Source: JAHFUA01 sp963808725
GTDB taxonomy: Bacteria; Acidobacteriota; Terriglobia; Terriglobales; Acidobacteriaceae
Assembly: GCA_963808725.1 (NCBI GenBank)
Contig: CAWEGO010000004.1
Span: forward strand, 62,001-126,000
DNA length: 64,000 bases
Direction: 5' to 3'
Shown: one piece after another, positions 42,561-50,778 of the stretch
How the letters are laid out: every line of letters begins with the position of its first letter
Position numbering within the stretch: the first letter of the stretch is position 1
Notes under the pieces: model-generated
Told to the model about the DNA's origin: nothing
Databases searched by the model: none
What the model saw: only the letters and a program-made list of their open reading frames with translations
Made by a program: the position numbers and the translations under genes

Positions 42561-44030
42561 CTAACCGCGGCTGAGCAGTGGCGGCAGATGGTCGCGGACC
42601 CAATGCGTGCTCTGCTCGTAGGCATGCGCGAGCTGCAGCACGGCGAAATCGGCATGGCGCCGGCCGATGATCTGCATTCCCATCGGCAGCCCGTCGGGGC
42701 TGAACCCGACGGGCACATTGGCCACCGGGAAGCCGAGCATCGAAGCCAGCACCACCACTTCCATCCAGCGGTGGTAGGTGTCCATGGCGATGCCGTTGAC
42801 CGTCTTCGGCCAATGTGTGCTCGCGGCGAACGGAAATACCTGCGCGCTGGGCAACGCGAGATACTCGTAGTTGCCGAACAGCTTGAGGACCGCGCAATAG
42901 AGTTCGGAGCGCTCGACCGAAGCCTGGTACACATCCTGCGCGCTCAGTTTCATGCCGCGCTCGACTTCCCAGATTGCCTCCGGCTTCATCAGCGCGCGTT
43001 TCGCCGGATCGTTATAAAGCGCACCGAGGTTGCCGGCGATGAGCCAATGCCGCAGCGTGAGCCATGACTCCCACATCCGCTCGGGCGGAAAGCCCAGGCC
43101 GGATTCTTCGACGGCGCACCCGATGGCCTCGAGTGCCTTGAGCGCAGCGCGGCAGAGTTCCACGATGCCAGGTTCCATGGGGAGATATCCGCCGAGATCG
43201 CCGAGCCAGGCCACGCGAGTTCCGCTGAAGTCGCGCTCCAGAATATGGGTGAAGATGGCCGGGTCTTCGTCAATCGACAGGGGCATGCGCGCATCGGGTC
43301 CGGCCATCACCGAGAGCAGCAGGGCGAGATCGGCGGCGCTGCGGGCCATGGGTCCTGCCACCATCAACTGTCCAAAAAACAGCTCGATGTCGGCGGAGGG
43401 AACGCGTCCATAGGACGGGCGCAGCGAGAAGATGTTGTTGTAAGCGGCGGGATTGCGCAGCGAGCCCATCATGTCGCTGCCATCGGCGACGGGCAGCATG
43501 CGCAGGGACAGCGCCGCGGCGGCGCCTCCGCTGCTGCCACCAGCAGTCTTCGAGAGATCCCAGGGATTCAGCGTAGTTCCGAAGATGGAATTGTAGGTCT
43601 GCGATCCCATGCCGAATTCCGGCACATTGGTTTTGCCAATGATGATGGCGCCACTGTTCCTGATCCGCTCGACGAAAATGGCGTCCTCATCGGGCACGAT
43701 ATCGAGCAGAGAAGAGCCCCAGGTGGTGCGCAGGCCCCGGGTCGGTGCCAGGTCCTTCACGGCGTGCGGGAAGCCGTGCATCCAGCCCCGACGCTGGCCG
43801 CGAGCCAATTCCCGGTCGCGCTCCTCCGGCTGCGCGAGCAGCGCCGCGCGCGGCTGGAGGGAAACGATAGCGTTGACCTTGGGGTTGAAGCGCTCGATGT
43901 GGTCGAGGAAGGCGACCATCACCTCGCGGCAGGAAACTCGCTTGGCGCCGATGGCCTCGGACAGGCTGATCGCGTCCATCAGGACTAGATCGGAAACCGA
44001 ACTCGGCAGGGTCGCCACTGGCTGCGCCAT
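42561..44030 (-). CDS. Amidase signature family hydrolase
   Basis: Amidase of 489 aa with the Ser-cisSer-Lys triad: K92 in HAVKDLAP, the GGSSGGAAAAL loop (164-174) with the cis-Ser, and nucleophile S190 in DGSDMMGSLRNPAA. Not GatA, since no gatB/gatC is nearby and the C-terminus (PVANVPVGFSPDGLPMGMQIIG) is that of general aliphatic/aryl amidases. The substrate is unknown. It is followed by a phosphoesterase gene 12 nt away, and tatA lies just upstream. Confidence 0.88.
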   Translation of the reverse strand: MAQPVATLPSSVSDLVLMDAISLSEAIGAKRVSCREVMVAFLDHIERFNPKVNAIVSLQPRAALLAQPEERDRELARGQRRGWMHGFPHAVKDLAPTRGLRTTWGSSLLDIVPDEDAIFVERIRNSGAIIIGKTNVPEFGMGSQTYNSIFGTTLNPWDLSKTAGGSSGGAAAALSLRMLPVADGSDMMGSLRNPAAYNNIFSLRPSYGRVPSADIELFFGQLMVAGPMARSAADLALLLSVMAGPDARMPLSIDEDPAIFTHILERDFSGTRVAWLGDLGGYLPMEPGIVELCRAALKALEAIGCAVEESGLGFPPERMWESWLTLRHWLIAGNLGALYNDPAKRALMKPEAIWEVERGMKLSAQDVYQASVERSELYCAVLKLFGNYEYLALPSAQVFPFAASTHWPKTVNGIAMDTYHRWMEVVVLASMLGFPVANVPVGFSPDGLPMGMQIIGRRHADFAVLQLAHAYEQSTHWVRDHLPPLLSRG

Positions 44031-44040
44031 AACACTCTTC

Positions 44041-44238
44041 TTATGAGGGCTCTTTCTTTTCAGACTTCTCCGAAGATTCGGAACTGGGCTTGGGCGCCGG
44101 CTCCTCTTTCACCGCCGACCGGAAGTTGCGAATACCTTCTCCCAGGCTTTTGCCCAGGTCGCCGAGTTTCTTGGGACCGAACAGCAGCAGGGCAATGCCC
44201 AGGATCAGCAGGATCTCCGGAAGGCCAAGTTCACCCAT
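44041..44238 (-). CDS. tatA: Twin-arginine translocase subunit TatA/E
   Basis: TatA-type protein of 65 aa. It starts MGELGLPEILLILGIALLLFGPKKL: short outside end, one helix, then the FGPKKLGDLGKSLGEGIRNF amphipathic helix and a charged tail of SSESSEKSEKKE type. It forms the pore of the Tat pathway, which would export folded cofactor proteins. GGGGGTT lies before the ATG. TatC is not in the window. The gene is 11 nt from the amidase start and may be co-transcribed with it. Confidence 0.93.
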   Translation of the reverse strand: MGELGLPEILLILGIALLLFGPKKLGDLGKSLGEGIRNFRSAVKEEPAPKPSSESSEKSEKKEPS

Positions 44239-44475
44239 GATGCAACCCCCCAGGAAACACAATGCTAACAGAGATACTGCGCGCGGCAGGCAGATCCCAT
44301 TTTGGAAACCTTGCGGCCACAGAAAGTACGCGCTCAGCGCCGGTGACCAAGGGTTCAGCAAAAAGTGATGGCCGTCACTGACCGCGAACCGGGGCAGGCA
44401 TAGCGTAGTAAGCGGATAACCCGTCGTCTGGTACCGGTGTGGGCGACGACGATGTTCGGCGAAAGGAGGTCCGCT

Positions 44476-44874
44476 ATGAAGCGGAGATTCATTCTCGCCG
44501 TCGGCATTCTCTTTCTATTAATGGTGACCCTGGCGTGGGCGCAAGCCCCGGCCAGCGCCCCTACCTATGACATCGCCAAAGAAGTAACTATCAAGGGTGT
44601 GGTGCAAGAGGTGAAGGATTTCCAGTGCCCGGTCAGCCGCGGCATGGGCGCGCACCTGGTGGTCAAGACGGACAACGGTTTGGTCACCGTCCACCTCGCC
44701 TTGAGCAAGTTCTTGAGCGATTACGGGTTCGCTTTTGCCAAGGGGGATGAGGTCGAGATCACAGGTGTAAGGGCCAAGGTTGGCGACGACGAAAACGCCA
44801 TCCTGGCGCGCAAGATCGAACGCGGCAATCAGACGTTGACCTTCCGCGATAAGACCGGCAAGCCCCTCTGGTAG
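44476..44874 (+). CDS. Secreted OB-fold-like protein
   Basis: Exported protein of 132 aa with a signal peptide (FILAVGILFLLMVTLAWAQA) and a soluble domain EVTIKGVVQEVKDFQCPVSRGMGAHLVV...DEVEITGVRAKVG that looks like a bacterial OB-fold with an unpaired Cys. No function known. AAAGGAGGT 6 nt before ATG is a near-perfect ribosome site. Confidence 0.7.
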   Translation: MKRRFILAVGILFLLMVTLAWAQAPASAPTYDIAKEVTIKGVVQEVKDFQCPVSRGMGAHLVVKTDNGLVTVHLALSKFLSDYGFAFAKGDEVEITGVRAKVGDDENAILARKIERGNQTLTFRDKTGKPLW

Positions 44875-44892
44875 CCTCGCCGAGGCCGCCAG

Positions 44893-44974
44893 GAAAAAAC
44901 GCCACGGATGGGCACGGATCGTCACGGATTTGGTTTGATCCGTGCTTATCTGTGAAGATCTGTGGCGTTTTCGC
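44893..44974. repeat. 'CCACGGAT...ATCCGTGG' inverted repeat, copy 2
   Basis: Begins AAAAAACGCCACGGAT and ends ATCTGTGGCGTTTTCG, so it is a hairpin bordered by A- and T-runs, usable as a terminator on both strands between two convergent genes. Confidence 0.85.
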
Positions 44975-44980
44975 TGAGCG

Positions 44981-45526
44981 CTAATCGAAGATCATGATCG
45001 CGGCCGCGATCACCGTGGTCCACAGCCCGCGCTTGTCGCCTACCGCCGACTGGGTGTTGTTCATGGTGCGCACGATTTTGTTGGAGATGCGGTAGATCTC
45101 CTTCTTCTCGTCCCACGACCGGTCGGGATCGAACTCCAAGTTCAGGGTGGTGGCTAGCATCTCGGCGGCGAGTTCCTCGGCGTAGTCGCCGGCGGTGTCG
45201 TCGGTCTCGCCGAAGGAGTGATGCTCGCTGAGATATCCATAGGTGTTGCGATCGGCGGGGATGGCCAGGCCAATGCTCGCGGCCACCAGGCGATGCGGTT
45301 CGCGGGTGGAGTTCTCCGCCACCACGGCGAAAACCACCTCGCCGGCGTGCAGGTACTTCAGCCCCTGGGAGCGGGGGATCAGCTTGCAGTTCGGGGGGAA
45401 AATCGAGGAAACGCGCACCAGGTTCTGGGCGGCGATGCCGGCGTCGCGCAAGCCCAACTCGAACGAGGTCAGCCGCTCCTTGTGCTTGCCGACACCCTTG
45501 GTGAGAAAGATCCGCCTGGGGACCAT
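44981..45526 (-). CDS. pdaD: Pyruvoyl-dependent arginine decarboxylase
   Basis: PvlArgDC family proenzyme of about 181 aa that makes agmatine from arginine after self-cleavage. The cleavage serine lies in LVRVSSIFPPNCKLI (about 41-55; Ser-Ser), with GEVVFAVVAENSTREPHRLVAASIG and SFGETDDTAGDYAEELA behind, which match archaeal/chlamydial enzymes. The start may be ATG 45526 or TTG 45538 (GGGGAG upstream). Pyruvoyl forms are typical of archaea and some bacteria; in this organism polyamine synthesis may use it. No neighbouring agmatinase or spermidine gene. Confidence 0.88.
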   Translation of the reverse strand: MVPRRIFLTKGVGKHKERLTSFELGLRDAGIAAQNLVRVSSIFPPNCKLIPRSQGLKYLHAGEVVFAVVAENSTREPHRLVAASIGLAIPADRNTYGYLSEHHSFGETDDTAGDYAEELAAEMLATTLNLEFDPDRSWDEKKEIYRISNKIVRTMNNTQSAVGDKRGLWTTVIAAAIMIFD

Positions 45527-45666
45527 GTCTTTGCCCAACTCCCCGCACCTCCACCGCTAGCTGCGAATCGCAGAATGTAACACAAGCCCATGCGTGTCTA
45601 GATGAAATCTTGAGGCGGGGCGGCGCGGAGGGGCTACATCTTCCGGGGGTGGCAATAAACCTGGGA

Positions 45667-45745
45667 CAAAACGCCACGGATTCTCACGGATCAGCTCGGA
45701 TCGATTCAAATCCGTGGCGATCTGTGTTAATCCGCGGCGTTTTTC
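45667..45745. repeat. 'CCACGGAT...ATCCGTGG' inverted repeat, copy 3
   Basis: AAAACGCCACGGATT on the left pairs with AATCCGCGGCGTTTT on the right, with internal TCACGGATC/GATCTGTG units. Lies between the arginine decarboxylase and the next small gene. Confidence 0.85.
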
Positions 45746-45748
45746 GCT

Positions 45749-46081
45749 TTACTTGGCGGGCGCCACCGAGGTGACCGTGATGGTTTTGTCCTTGAGGGTG
45801 CCGCGGACGGTGGCGTTCTGGCCCGCCAGCTTGTAGAGCTCGGCGGCATCACCGCCTTCCAGCGTGTACACGTTATCGCCCACCACCAACGCGTACTTCG
45901 ATCCCTGCTTGACGCAGGCGCGGGTGCAGTCGGCGTCGGAAGCGCCCGCCATCATGTGATGGGCGCCGCACATGGCGTCACTCACCTTGCCGGTGAAGGT
46001 TTGCGGCTGGTCGGCGGCTACGGCCAGGACTGCCGCGAGCAGAACCAGCAACGCCGCGGCGCGAGCAAGACTGAATTTCAT
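45749..46081 (-). CDS. Small secreted cysteine protein
   Basis: Secreted protein of 110 aa, known as a recurring acidobacterial type without assigned function. Signal peptide FSLARAAALLVLLAAVLAVA, then QTFTGKVSDAMCGAHHMMAG, CTRACVKQGSKYALVVGD and a C-terminal beta domain TVRGTLKDKTITVTSV. The three cysteines and CGAHHMM motif suggest metal binding (inference). AAGGAGAT precedes the ATG. Confidence 0.7.
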   Translation of the reverse strand: MKFSLARAAALLVLLAAVLAVAADQPQTFTGKVSDAMCGAHHMMAGASDADCTRACVKQGSKYALVVGDNVYTLEGGDAAELYKLAGQNATVRGTLKDKTITVTSVAPAK

Positions 46082-46130
46082 GCGTGATCTCCTTGTAGGG
46101 ACTTAGATGAGCATTCCGCTCTCGGAGGAT

Positions 46131-47036
46131 TCACGTCGCCACCGACTGGCGCTCCGGGGTTTTGAGCTTGACGGCAATCTCGATGAAGGCCAGGGCGGCA
46201 CGGCTGAGCGCCTTGTCCTTGCGAAAGACCAGGGCGAGGTCGCGCTTGATGGTGACGTTGGCCAAGGGCAAGGCGGCCAGCAGGCCGGCGCGCACATCGT
46301 CCACCACGTTCGAGCGAGCGGTGAACCCCACGCCCACGTCGGCGGCGGCAAAGCGCTTGAGCAGTTCGCTGGAGTCGAGTTCCATGGAGATCGTGGGTTT
46401 CAGCCGCCGCTCGAAAAAGATGTCTTCCAGGGCGTCGCGCGTGTGCCCCGCCTTGGGCAAGAGCAGTGGATACTTGGCGGCTTCGGCGATGGGCACGGAC
46501 TTCATGCGCGTCAGCGGGTGCTGTGGTGCGGCGATTGCCACCAGCACGTCGCGGTGGATGGGCACCACCGTCAGCCGGTTGTCGTTGACCGGCAGCGACA
46601 CCACGCCGAAGTCCACCGAGTTGTCGATGATCCGTTCCAGAATCTTGGTGCTCTCGTCGCTCTTGATGCTCACCGCCACGCCGCCATATTGCTTTTTGAA
46701 CTCGGCGAAGACCTCGGGCAGCACGTAGAGGCAGGTGCCCTCGTTGGCGCCGACTACGATCTCGCCGCGCGGGACATGTTCCATCTCGGCAAGCTGGGCG
46801 ACCATCTGCTTGCGGGCTTCAAGTGTTTCTTCAACATATTTCTGGAACTCTTTGCCGGCAGCGGTTAAAGATACCTTGCCGCCGGAGCGGTCGAAGAGCC
46901 GCGCGCCCACTTCCTCCTCCAGCGTGCGGATCTGTGCGGAGACCGCCGGCTGGGTGCGGAAGCGCTTCTCCGCGGCGCGGGAGAAGCTGGCGTGCCGCGC
47001 CACCTCGAGGAACGTTTCTAGCTGGTCGAAGTCCAT
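46131..47036 (-). CDS. LysR-family transcriptional regulator
   Basis: LysR-type regulator of 301 aa, with an N-terminal winged helix-turn-helix (LETFLEVARHASFSRAAEKRF...QPAVSAQIRTLEEEVGARLFDR, about 6-50) and a two-lobe effector domain with GANEGTCLYVLPEVF and the later LLLPKAGHTRDALEDIFF. It is divergent from glnA with a shared 336-nt gap holding an LTTR-like TTAT-N7-ATAA site. Target genes are unknown; glnA or itself are the natural candidates. Confidence 0.92.
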   Translation of the reverse strand: MDFDQLETFLEVARHASFSRAAEKRFRTQPAVSAQIRTLEEEVGARLFDRSGGKVSLTAAGKEFQKYVEETLEARKQMVAQLAEMEHVPRGEIVVGANEGTCLYVLPEVFAEFKKQYGGVAVSIKSDESTKILERIIDNSVDFGVVSLPVNDNRLTVVPIHRDVLVAIAAPQHPLTRMKSVPIAEAAKYPLLLPKAGHTRDALEDIFFERRLKPTISMELDSSELLKRFAAADVGVGFTARSNVVDDVRAGLLAALPLANVTIKRDLALVFRKDKALSRAALAFIEIAVKLKTPERQSVAT

Positions 47037-47037
47037 T

Positions 47038-47198
47038 GAGTAGCGAGTTGCGAGTACCGAGTACCGAGTTGCGGGTATCGAGTTTCCGCGGCCTGAGTCC
47101 TCGGCTTCCGGGCGATCAATTTCAGATTGCTAGAGATAACGCCCGTCTCGCACAAACTCGGTACTCGGTACTGGGTACTCGGTACTCTGGCGGAAGTA
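47038..47198. repeat. 'gagtaccgagtt' simple repeat in the lysR-glnA gap
   Basis: Repeats of GAGTACCGAGT on the left (47040-47085) and their reverse complement ACTCGGTACTC on the right (47158-47195). Separated by about 70 nt, they form a large imperfect inverted repeat in the divergent promoter region. Confidence 0.75.
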
Positions 47199-47231
47199 TA
47201 TACGGGCGGCGCAGCGCCTCATAAAGCAGAG

Positions 47232-47246
47232 TTATCGTGACCATAA
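47232..47246. promoter_or_regulatory. LysR-type binding site candidate (TTAT-N7-ATAA)
   Basis: Inverted repeat TTATCGTGACCATAA fits the T-N11-A rule of LysR operators. It lies between the divergent lysR and glnA genes. Confidence 0.35.
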
Positions 47247-47372
47247 AAAATCAATATTTCCACCGCCGCGCCGCCGCCGATTAGTCTAGGATAGTCCGGC
47301 CAGAATTATTCATACGACCGCAACCATACGCACCACCCTGCGCGGGCCACGCTCGCGCCAAAGGAGTCAAGC

Positions 47373-48785
47373 ATGGCTGATCCGAAGAGCGTGATGGAGT
47401 TTGTCAAGAAGAATGGGGCCAAAATACTGGATTTGCGCTTCACCGATCTTCCCGGGCTCTGGCACCACGTTTCCTATCCGATCGATCAATTCAGCGAAGC
47501 CTCGTTCGAGGAGGGCTTCGGCATGGACGGTTCCTCGATCCGCGGCTGGGCCGCCATCCACGAGAGCGACATGCTGCTCATTCCCGATGCCTCCTGGTAC
47601 ATGCTGGATCCCTTCACCGAGGCCCCGACGCTGGCGATGATCGCCGACGTCATCGACCCGGTGACCAAGCAACGTTACGACCGCGATCCGCGCTACATCG
47701 CGCGCAAAGCCGAGATGTACCTGCAATCCACCGGCATCGCCGACACCGCCTACTTAGGCGCCGAGGCGGAATTCTTCATCTTCGATAATGTGCGCTTCGA
47801 CCAGCGCGAGCAGTATGGCTTCTACTTTATCGACGCCGAGGAGGGGCGCTGGAATTCCGGGCGCAAGGAGAACAACCTCGGCTACCGTCCGCGCTACAAG
47901 GAAGGCTACTTCCCGGTGCCGCCCACCGACCACTACCAGGACCTGCGCAGCGAGATGGTCCTGACCATGCAGAGCTGCGGCATGGAGGTGGAGTGCCACC
48001 ACCATGAGGTGGCCACCGGCGGACAGACCGAGATCGACTTGAAGTTCGACTCGCTGGTGCGCTCGGCGGACCACATGATGCTGTACAAGTACGTCTGCCG
48101 CAATGTTGCCAACCAGTACGGCAAGACCGTCACCTTCATGCCCAAGCCGTTGTTCCAGGACAACGGCAGCGGCATGCACACCCACCAGTCGCTGTGGAAG
48201 GGCGGCAAGCCGCTGTTCGCCGGCGACGGCTACGCCGGTTTCTCGCAGATGGGGCTCTGGTATATCGGCGGGCTGATCGCACACGGGCGGGCACTCTCCG
48301 CCATCATTGCGCCCACCACCAACAGCTACAAGCGCCTGGTGCCGGGCTTCGAAGCGCCGGTCAACCTGGCGTACTCGCGGCGCAACCGCTCGGCGGCTTG
48401 CCGTATCCCCATGTACTCGGCCTCGCCCAAGGCCAAGCGGGTGGAGTTCCGCCCGCCTGATCCGAGCTGCAATCCCTACATGGCGTTTGCGGCCATGGTT
48501 ATGGCGGGACTGGATGGCGTCGAGAACAAAATCGATCCCGGCCAGCCGCTGGACAAGGACATCTACGACCTGGGCCCGGAGGAAATGGCCAAGGTGCCGT
48601 CGATGCCCGGCTCGCTCGGCGAGGCGCTGGATGCGCTGGAAGGCGATCACGCCTTCCTGCTCAAGGGCGACGTGTTCACCGAGGAGCTGCTCGACACCTA
48701 CATCGCATACAAGCGCGAGAAGGAGGATCAGGCGGTCCGGCTGAGACCGCATCCGTATGAGTTCGCGCTGTATTACGACATTTAG
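47373..48785 (+). CDS. glnA: Glutamine synthetase type I
   Basis: GSI of 470 aa, forming glutamine from glutamate and ammonia with ATP, as a dodecamer. The signatures FEEGFGMDGSSIRGW, the ATP-site NGSGMHTHQSLW and the Glu-flap region TNSYKRLVPGFEAPV are present, plus the adenylylation-site tyrosine in DKDIYDLGPEE near residue 398. That tyrosine, and glnE 4 kb away, fit the covalently regulated GSI-beta class. AAGGAGTC upstream supports the ATG. A terminator follows. Confidence 0.97.
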   Translation: MADPKSVMEFVKKNGAKILDLRFTDLPGLWHHVSYPIDQFSEASFEEGFGMDGSSIRGWAAIHESDMLLIPDASWYMLDPFTEAPTLAMIADVIDPVTKQRYDRDPRYIARKAEMYLQSTGIADTAYLGAEAEFFIFDNVRFDQREQYGFYFIDAEEGRWNSGRKENNLGYRPRYKEGYFPVPPTDHYQDLRSEMVLTMQSCGMEVECHHHEVATGGQTEIDLKFDSLVRSADHMMLYKYVCRNVANQYGKTVTFMPKPLFQDNGSGMHTHQSLWKGGKPLFAGDGYAGFSQMGLWYIGGLIAHGRALSAIIAPTTNSYKRLVPGFEAPVNLAYSRRNRSAACRIPMYSASPKAKRVEFRPPDPSCNPYMAFAAMVMAGLDGVENKIDPGQPLDKDIYDLGPEEMAKVPSMPGSLGEALDALEGDHAFLLKGDVFTEELLDTYIAYKREKEDQAVRLRPHPYEFALYYDI

Positions 48786-48826
48786 ACCTGGGAAGAATCC
48801 AGGTAAGGTGAAGACTCACGAGGGTG

Positions 48827-48862
48827 CCCCACCCGAGCCGGGTTTGCTCGAGTGGGGTTTTT
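48827..48862 (+). terminator. Rho-independent terminator of glnA
   Basis: Stem CCCCACCCGAGC/GCTCGAGTGGGG (11 of 12 pairs) with loop CGGGTTT and five T after it, about 40 nt from the glnA stop. Confidence 0.88.
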
Positions 48863-48891
48863 ATTTGCAACCCGACGATCAGAAAGCCTTC

Positions 48892-49079
48892 GGTGCAAGC
48901 CGCGCAGCGGCGACATTTGTTCGAGCCCAGCGCGTTAGCGCTGGGTTTAAAGATTGAAAAGGCAAAGCCCCTTCAGGGGCGACACCCATGTGTGCCGCCC
49001 TGCGGGCTCTAGGATTTTCTCGATGCAATCCCAGCGCTGACGCGCTGGGCTAACCCAAATGTCGCCCTGACGGGCTCGG
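48892..49079. repeat. REP-like palindrome cluster after glnA
   Basis: Copies of CCCAGCGCGTTAGCGCTGGG and its inverted form around 48925-48945 and 49030-49060, with GCCCCTTCAGGGGC between. The outer pieces acatttg.. and ..caaatgt form a larger inverted repeat around the whole cluster. Confidence 0.75.
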
Positions 49080-49083
49080 CCAC

Positions 49084-49239
49084 TCAGAAAGCTTGTTCGA
49101 GCCGGCCCGAGGCCGCATCCCGCTCAATCTCCTGGTCCCACTGTGCGGCGTCAAGCCCGAGCAGCCAGTCACGAAGTTGCGCCATCTCCTCCGGCGAGAG
49201 TTTCTTGATTTCCTCTTCGAGCATCTGCAGCTTGGTCAT
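49084..49239 (-). CDS. Short antitoxin-like protein, C-terminus apparently missing
   Basis: A 51-aa protein read from the minus strand: MTKLQMLEEEIKKLSPEEMA then QLRDWLLGLDAAQWDQEIE. This is the N-terminal helix set of small RelB/ParD-like antitoxins that normally go on 15-20 residues to a toxin-binding ALADYRAGR-type tail. Here a stop comes right after GRLEQAF, where the palindrome cluster begins. No toxin gene is downstream. Probably a remnant or solitary antitoxin. Confidence 0.7.
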   Translation of the reverse strand: MTKLQMLEEEIKKLSPEEMAQLRDWLLGLDAAQWDQEIERDAASGRLEQAF

Positions 49240-49344
49240 CGTCCCACCGCCAGCATTCTAACAAATTCAAAACCTGAAACCGCCGGGTGCCCAGCCCTTG
49301 GCTGGTTTTGCCAAGGGTGGGGTTTTCGGAGGGTGTAGATTGCC

Positions 49345-49752
49345 TCACTTCATCCGCTTGCTAATATCGTCCACCAGATCCTTGGCCATAGCGTTCCACG
49401 TTCTCAACGGCCTGCCTTTCATGCCAGTCGTTACCACCCACAACTGTTCCCGGGTTGCGGCATCTTCAATGACGAGCGTGCACTTCCTGTTGAACGCAGT
49501 CGAGTTGTAGGACACCACACCGACTAAATCAGCACTATCTCGATCTTGGACAATCTTCCAGCGGTTCCATGCGACAAGCTGCCGGTACACGGCATTCCCT
49601 AGTTTTATGTCTCCGCTCTCGTTCAGTAGGTAGATCGATTTCGCCGAGATGATCTTGGTGGGCAACGGCGCTAGTGGAGCGGTCTGAGCCAACGCCCCAC
49701 CCACCAGCAGTAACCCAACCCATACTACTGGCGCGTTGTGGGCGAGGATCAC
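49345..49752 (-). CDS. Small secreted hypothetical protein
   Basis: A 135-aa exported protein starting at GTG 49752, with a signal peptide VVWVGLLLVGGALAQ and a compact domain (SIYLLNESGDIKLGNAVYRQLVAWNRWKIV...). No family assigned. The start avoids overlap with the upstream small zinc gene, which ends 12 nt away. AT-richer than surrounding housekeeping genes. Confidence 0.6.
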   Translation of the reverse strand: MILAHNAPVVWVGLLLVGGALAQTAPLAPLPTKIISAKSIYLLNESGDIKLGNAVYRQLVAWNRWKIVQDRDSADLVGVVSYNSTAFNRKCTLVIEDAATREQLWVVTTGMKGRPLRTWNAMAKDLVDDISKRMK

Positions 49753-49763
49753 GCGATTTTCTC

Positions 49764-49955
49764 TCACTGACGTTGCGGTGACCCGGCTGGCATGTCGAAA
49801 TATATATCCCACGGTACGCGGCGGCCCTTGTTTTCACGTTCAATGTGCTGCTGCTCACATGAATCACAACGTCCCGGCAGCGGTTGGTCAAACTCAATAG
49901 GCCAGCCGGATTTGTCCTTTACGAAGTCGCCGCAGTCTCGGCAATGCAGCTTCAT
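49764..49955 (-). CDS. Small zinc-ribbon-like protein
   Basis: A 63-aa protein with MKLHCRDCGDFVKD and GRCDSCEQQHIE, giving two CxxC pairs 23 residues apart that could hold one zinc. AAAGGAGCG precedes the ATG. No function known. Probably co-transcribed with the following secreted protein gene. Confidence 0.65.
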   Translation of the reverse strand: MKLHCRDCGDFVKDKSGWPIEFDQPLPGRCDSCEQQHIERENKGRRVPWDIYFDMPAGSPQRQ

Positions 49956-50045
49956 GCTCGCTCCTTTTGCGCTGATACTCACCAGCATTGCACACTGCGG
50001 GCCATCAGGTGAGACCGGCGCGGCGTTGGTTGGAAGCTGGAAATG

Positions 50046-50336
50046 CTAGAGCTCGTAGTCCGATAGATATGGCTCTGGCATCAGCAGGTTGTCGATGCAC
50101 GCCATTCCCTTGCGTGCATGCTCAATCGCGTCCTTCACAGTTGCGGCGTGAATCCCAAGCTCCAGCAGGTACGCTTCCACCGCGTCGGTGCCCACAATCA
50201 ACTTGCCTTTCTGCGCTCCATTCCTAAACTTGTTATATCGGGCGAAATGGAGTTTGTACTTTGGTGTAGCCCTTGGGTCTGCACAGTTTTCCCACAGAAT
50301 GTCTAGGCTACCTTCAACATCAGCAGCGGTGTTCAT
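50046..50336 (-). CDS. Hypothetical protein, 96 aa
   Basis: Soluble 96-aa protein with YKLHFARYNKFRNGAQKGKL and a helical end with GIHAATVKDAIEHARKGMACIDNLL. No family recognised. It lies in the AT-richer patch after glnA. Codon use is reasonable; start is ATG without a strong ribosome site. Confidence 0.5.
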   Translation of the reverse strand: MNTAADVEGSLDILWENCADPRATPKYKLHFARYNKFRNGAQKGKLIVGTDAVEAYLLELGIHAATVKDAIEHARKGMACIDNLLMPEPYLSDYEL

Positions 50337-50410
50337 GGCTTCATTCTAGGGCCAGCGCGGCGGGCCAGCAAGTGAAACCCGGGCCCAGGGCACGTGCTAC
50401 ACTGCGGCGC

Positions 50411-50617
50411 ATGGGTTGTCCGGGTGGTGAAACCGGCGTATCGGGAATTCCGGAAGGTAGCAAGCGTTATCCCTGCCGCGTGTGCGCAAAGGAAGTAGAG
50501 GTAATCTGGCCCACACGCGAGGAAGCTGAAAAAGGGTACGCGCCGAAACTGGCAAAACACGCAGCTGGGAAAGAAAGGCATAGGCCACGTGGCCGCACGC
50601 GACAGAGTAAGCATTGA
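50411..50617 (+). CDS. Hypothetical short Cys-containing protein
   Basis: Possible 68-aa protein with YPCRVCAKEVEVIWPTREEAEKGYAP and a basic end RPRGRTRQSKH. One CxxC pair only. No ribosome site seen and no family known; it could be spurious. Confidence 0.3.
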   Translation: MGCPGGETGVSGIPEGSKRYPCRVCAKEVEVIWPTREEAEKGYAPKLAKHAAGKERHRPRGRTRQSKH

Positions 50618-50716
50618 TTTTTGGACACCTTTGGCATACAGCGGCTCGGTTTGATAGTTTCTGTCGGTTTTCGCCGTTTGTCCTTCCAGCAACTTACGGG
50701 CGGTCAATGCCGCCTA

Positions 50717-50742
50717 GCATTCGCGGTGTATTACGATATTTG
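50717..50742 (+). repeat. Partial copy of the glnA 3' end
   Basis: TTCGCGGTGTATTACGATAT matches the last codons of glnA (TTCGCGCTGTATTACGACAT) at about 20 of 23 positions including the following TT. It lies 1.95 kb downstream in the same orientation, with a terminator after it as in glnA. Confidence 0.5.
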
Positions 50743-50778
50743 GTTGTCGGCCCTCGGCCGCAGGGTTAAACGGTGAGG

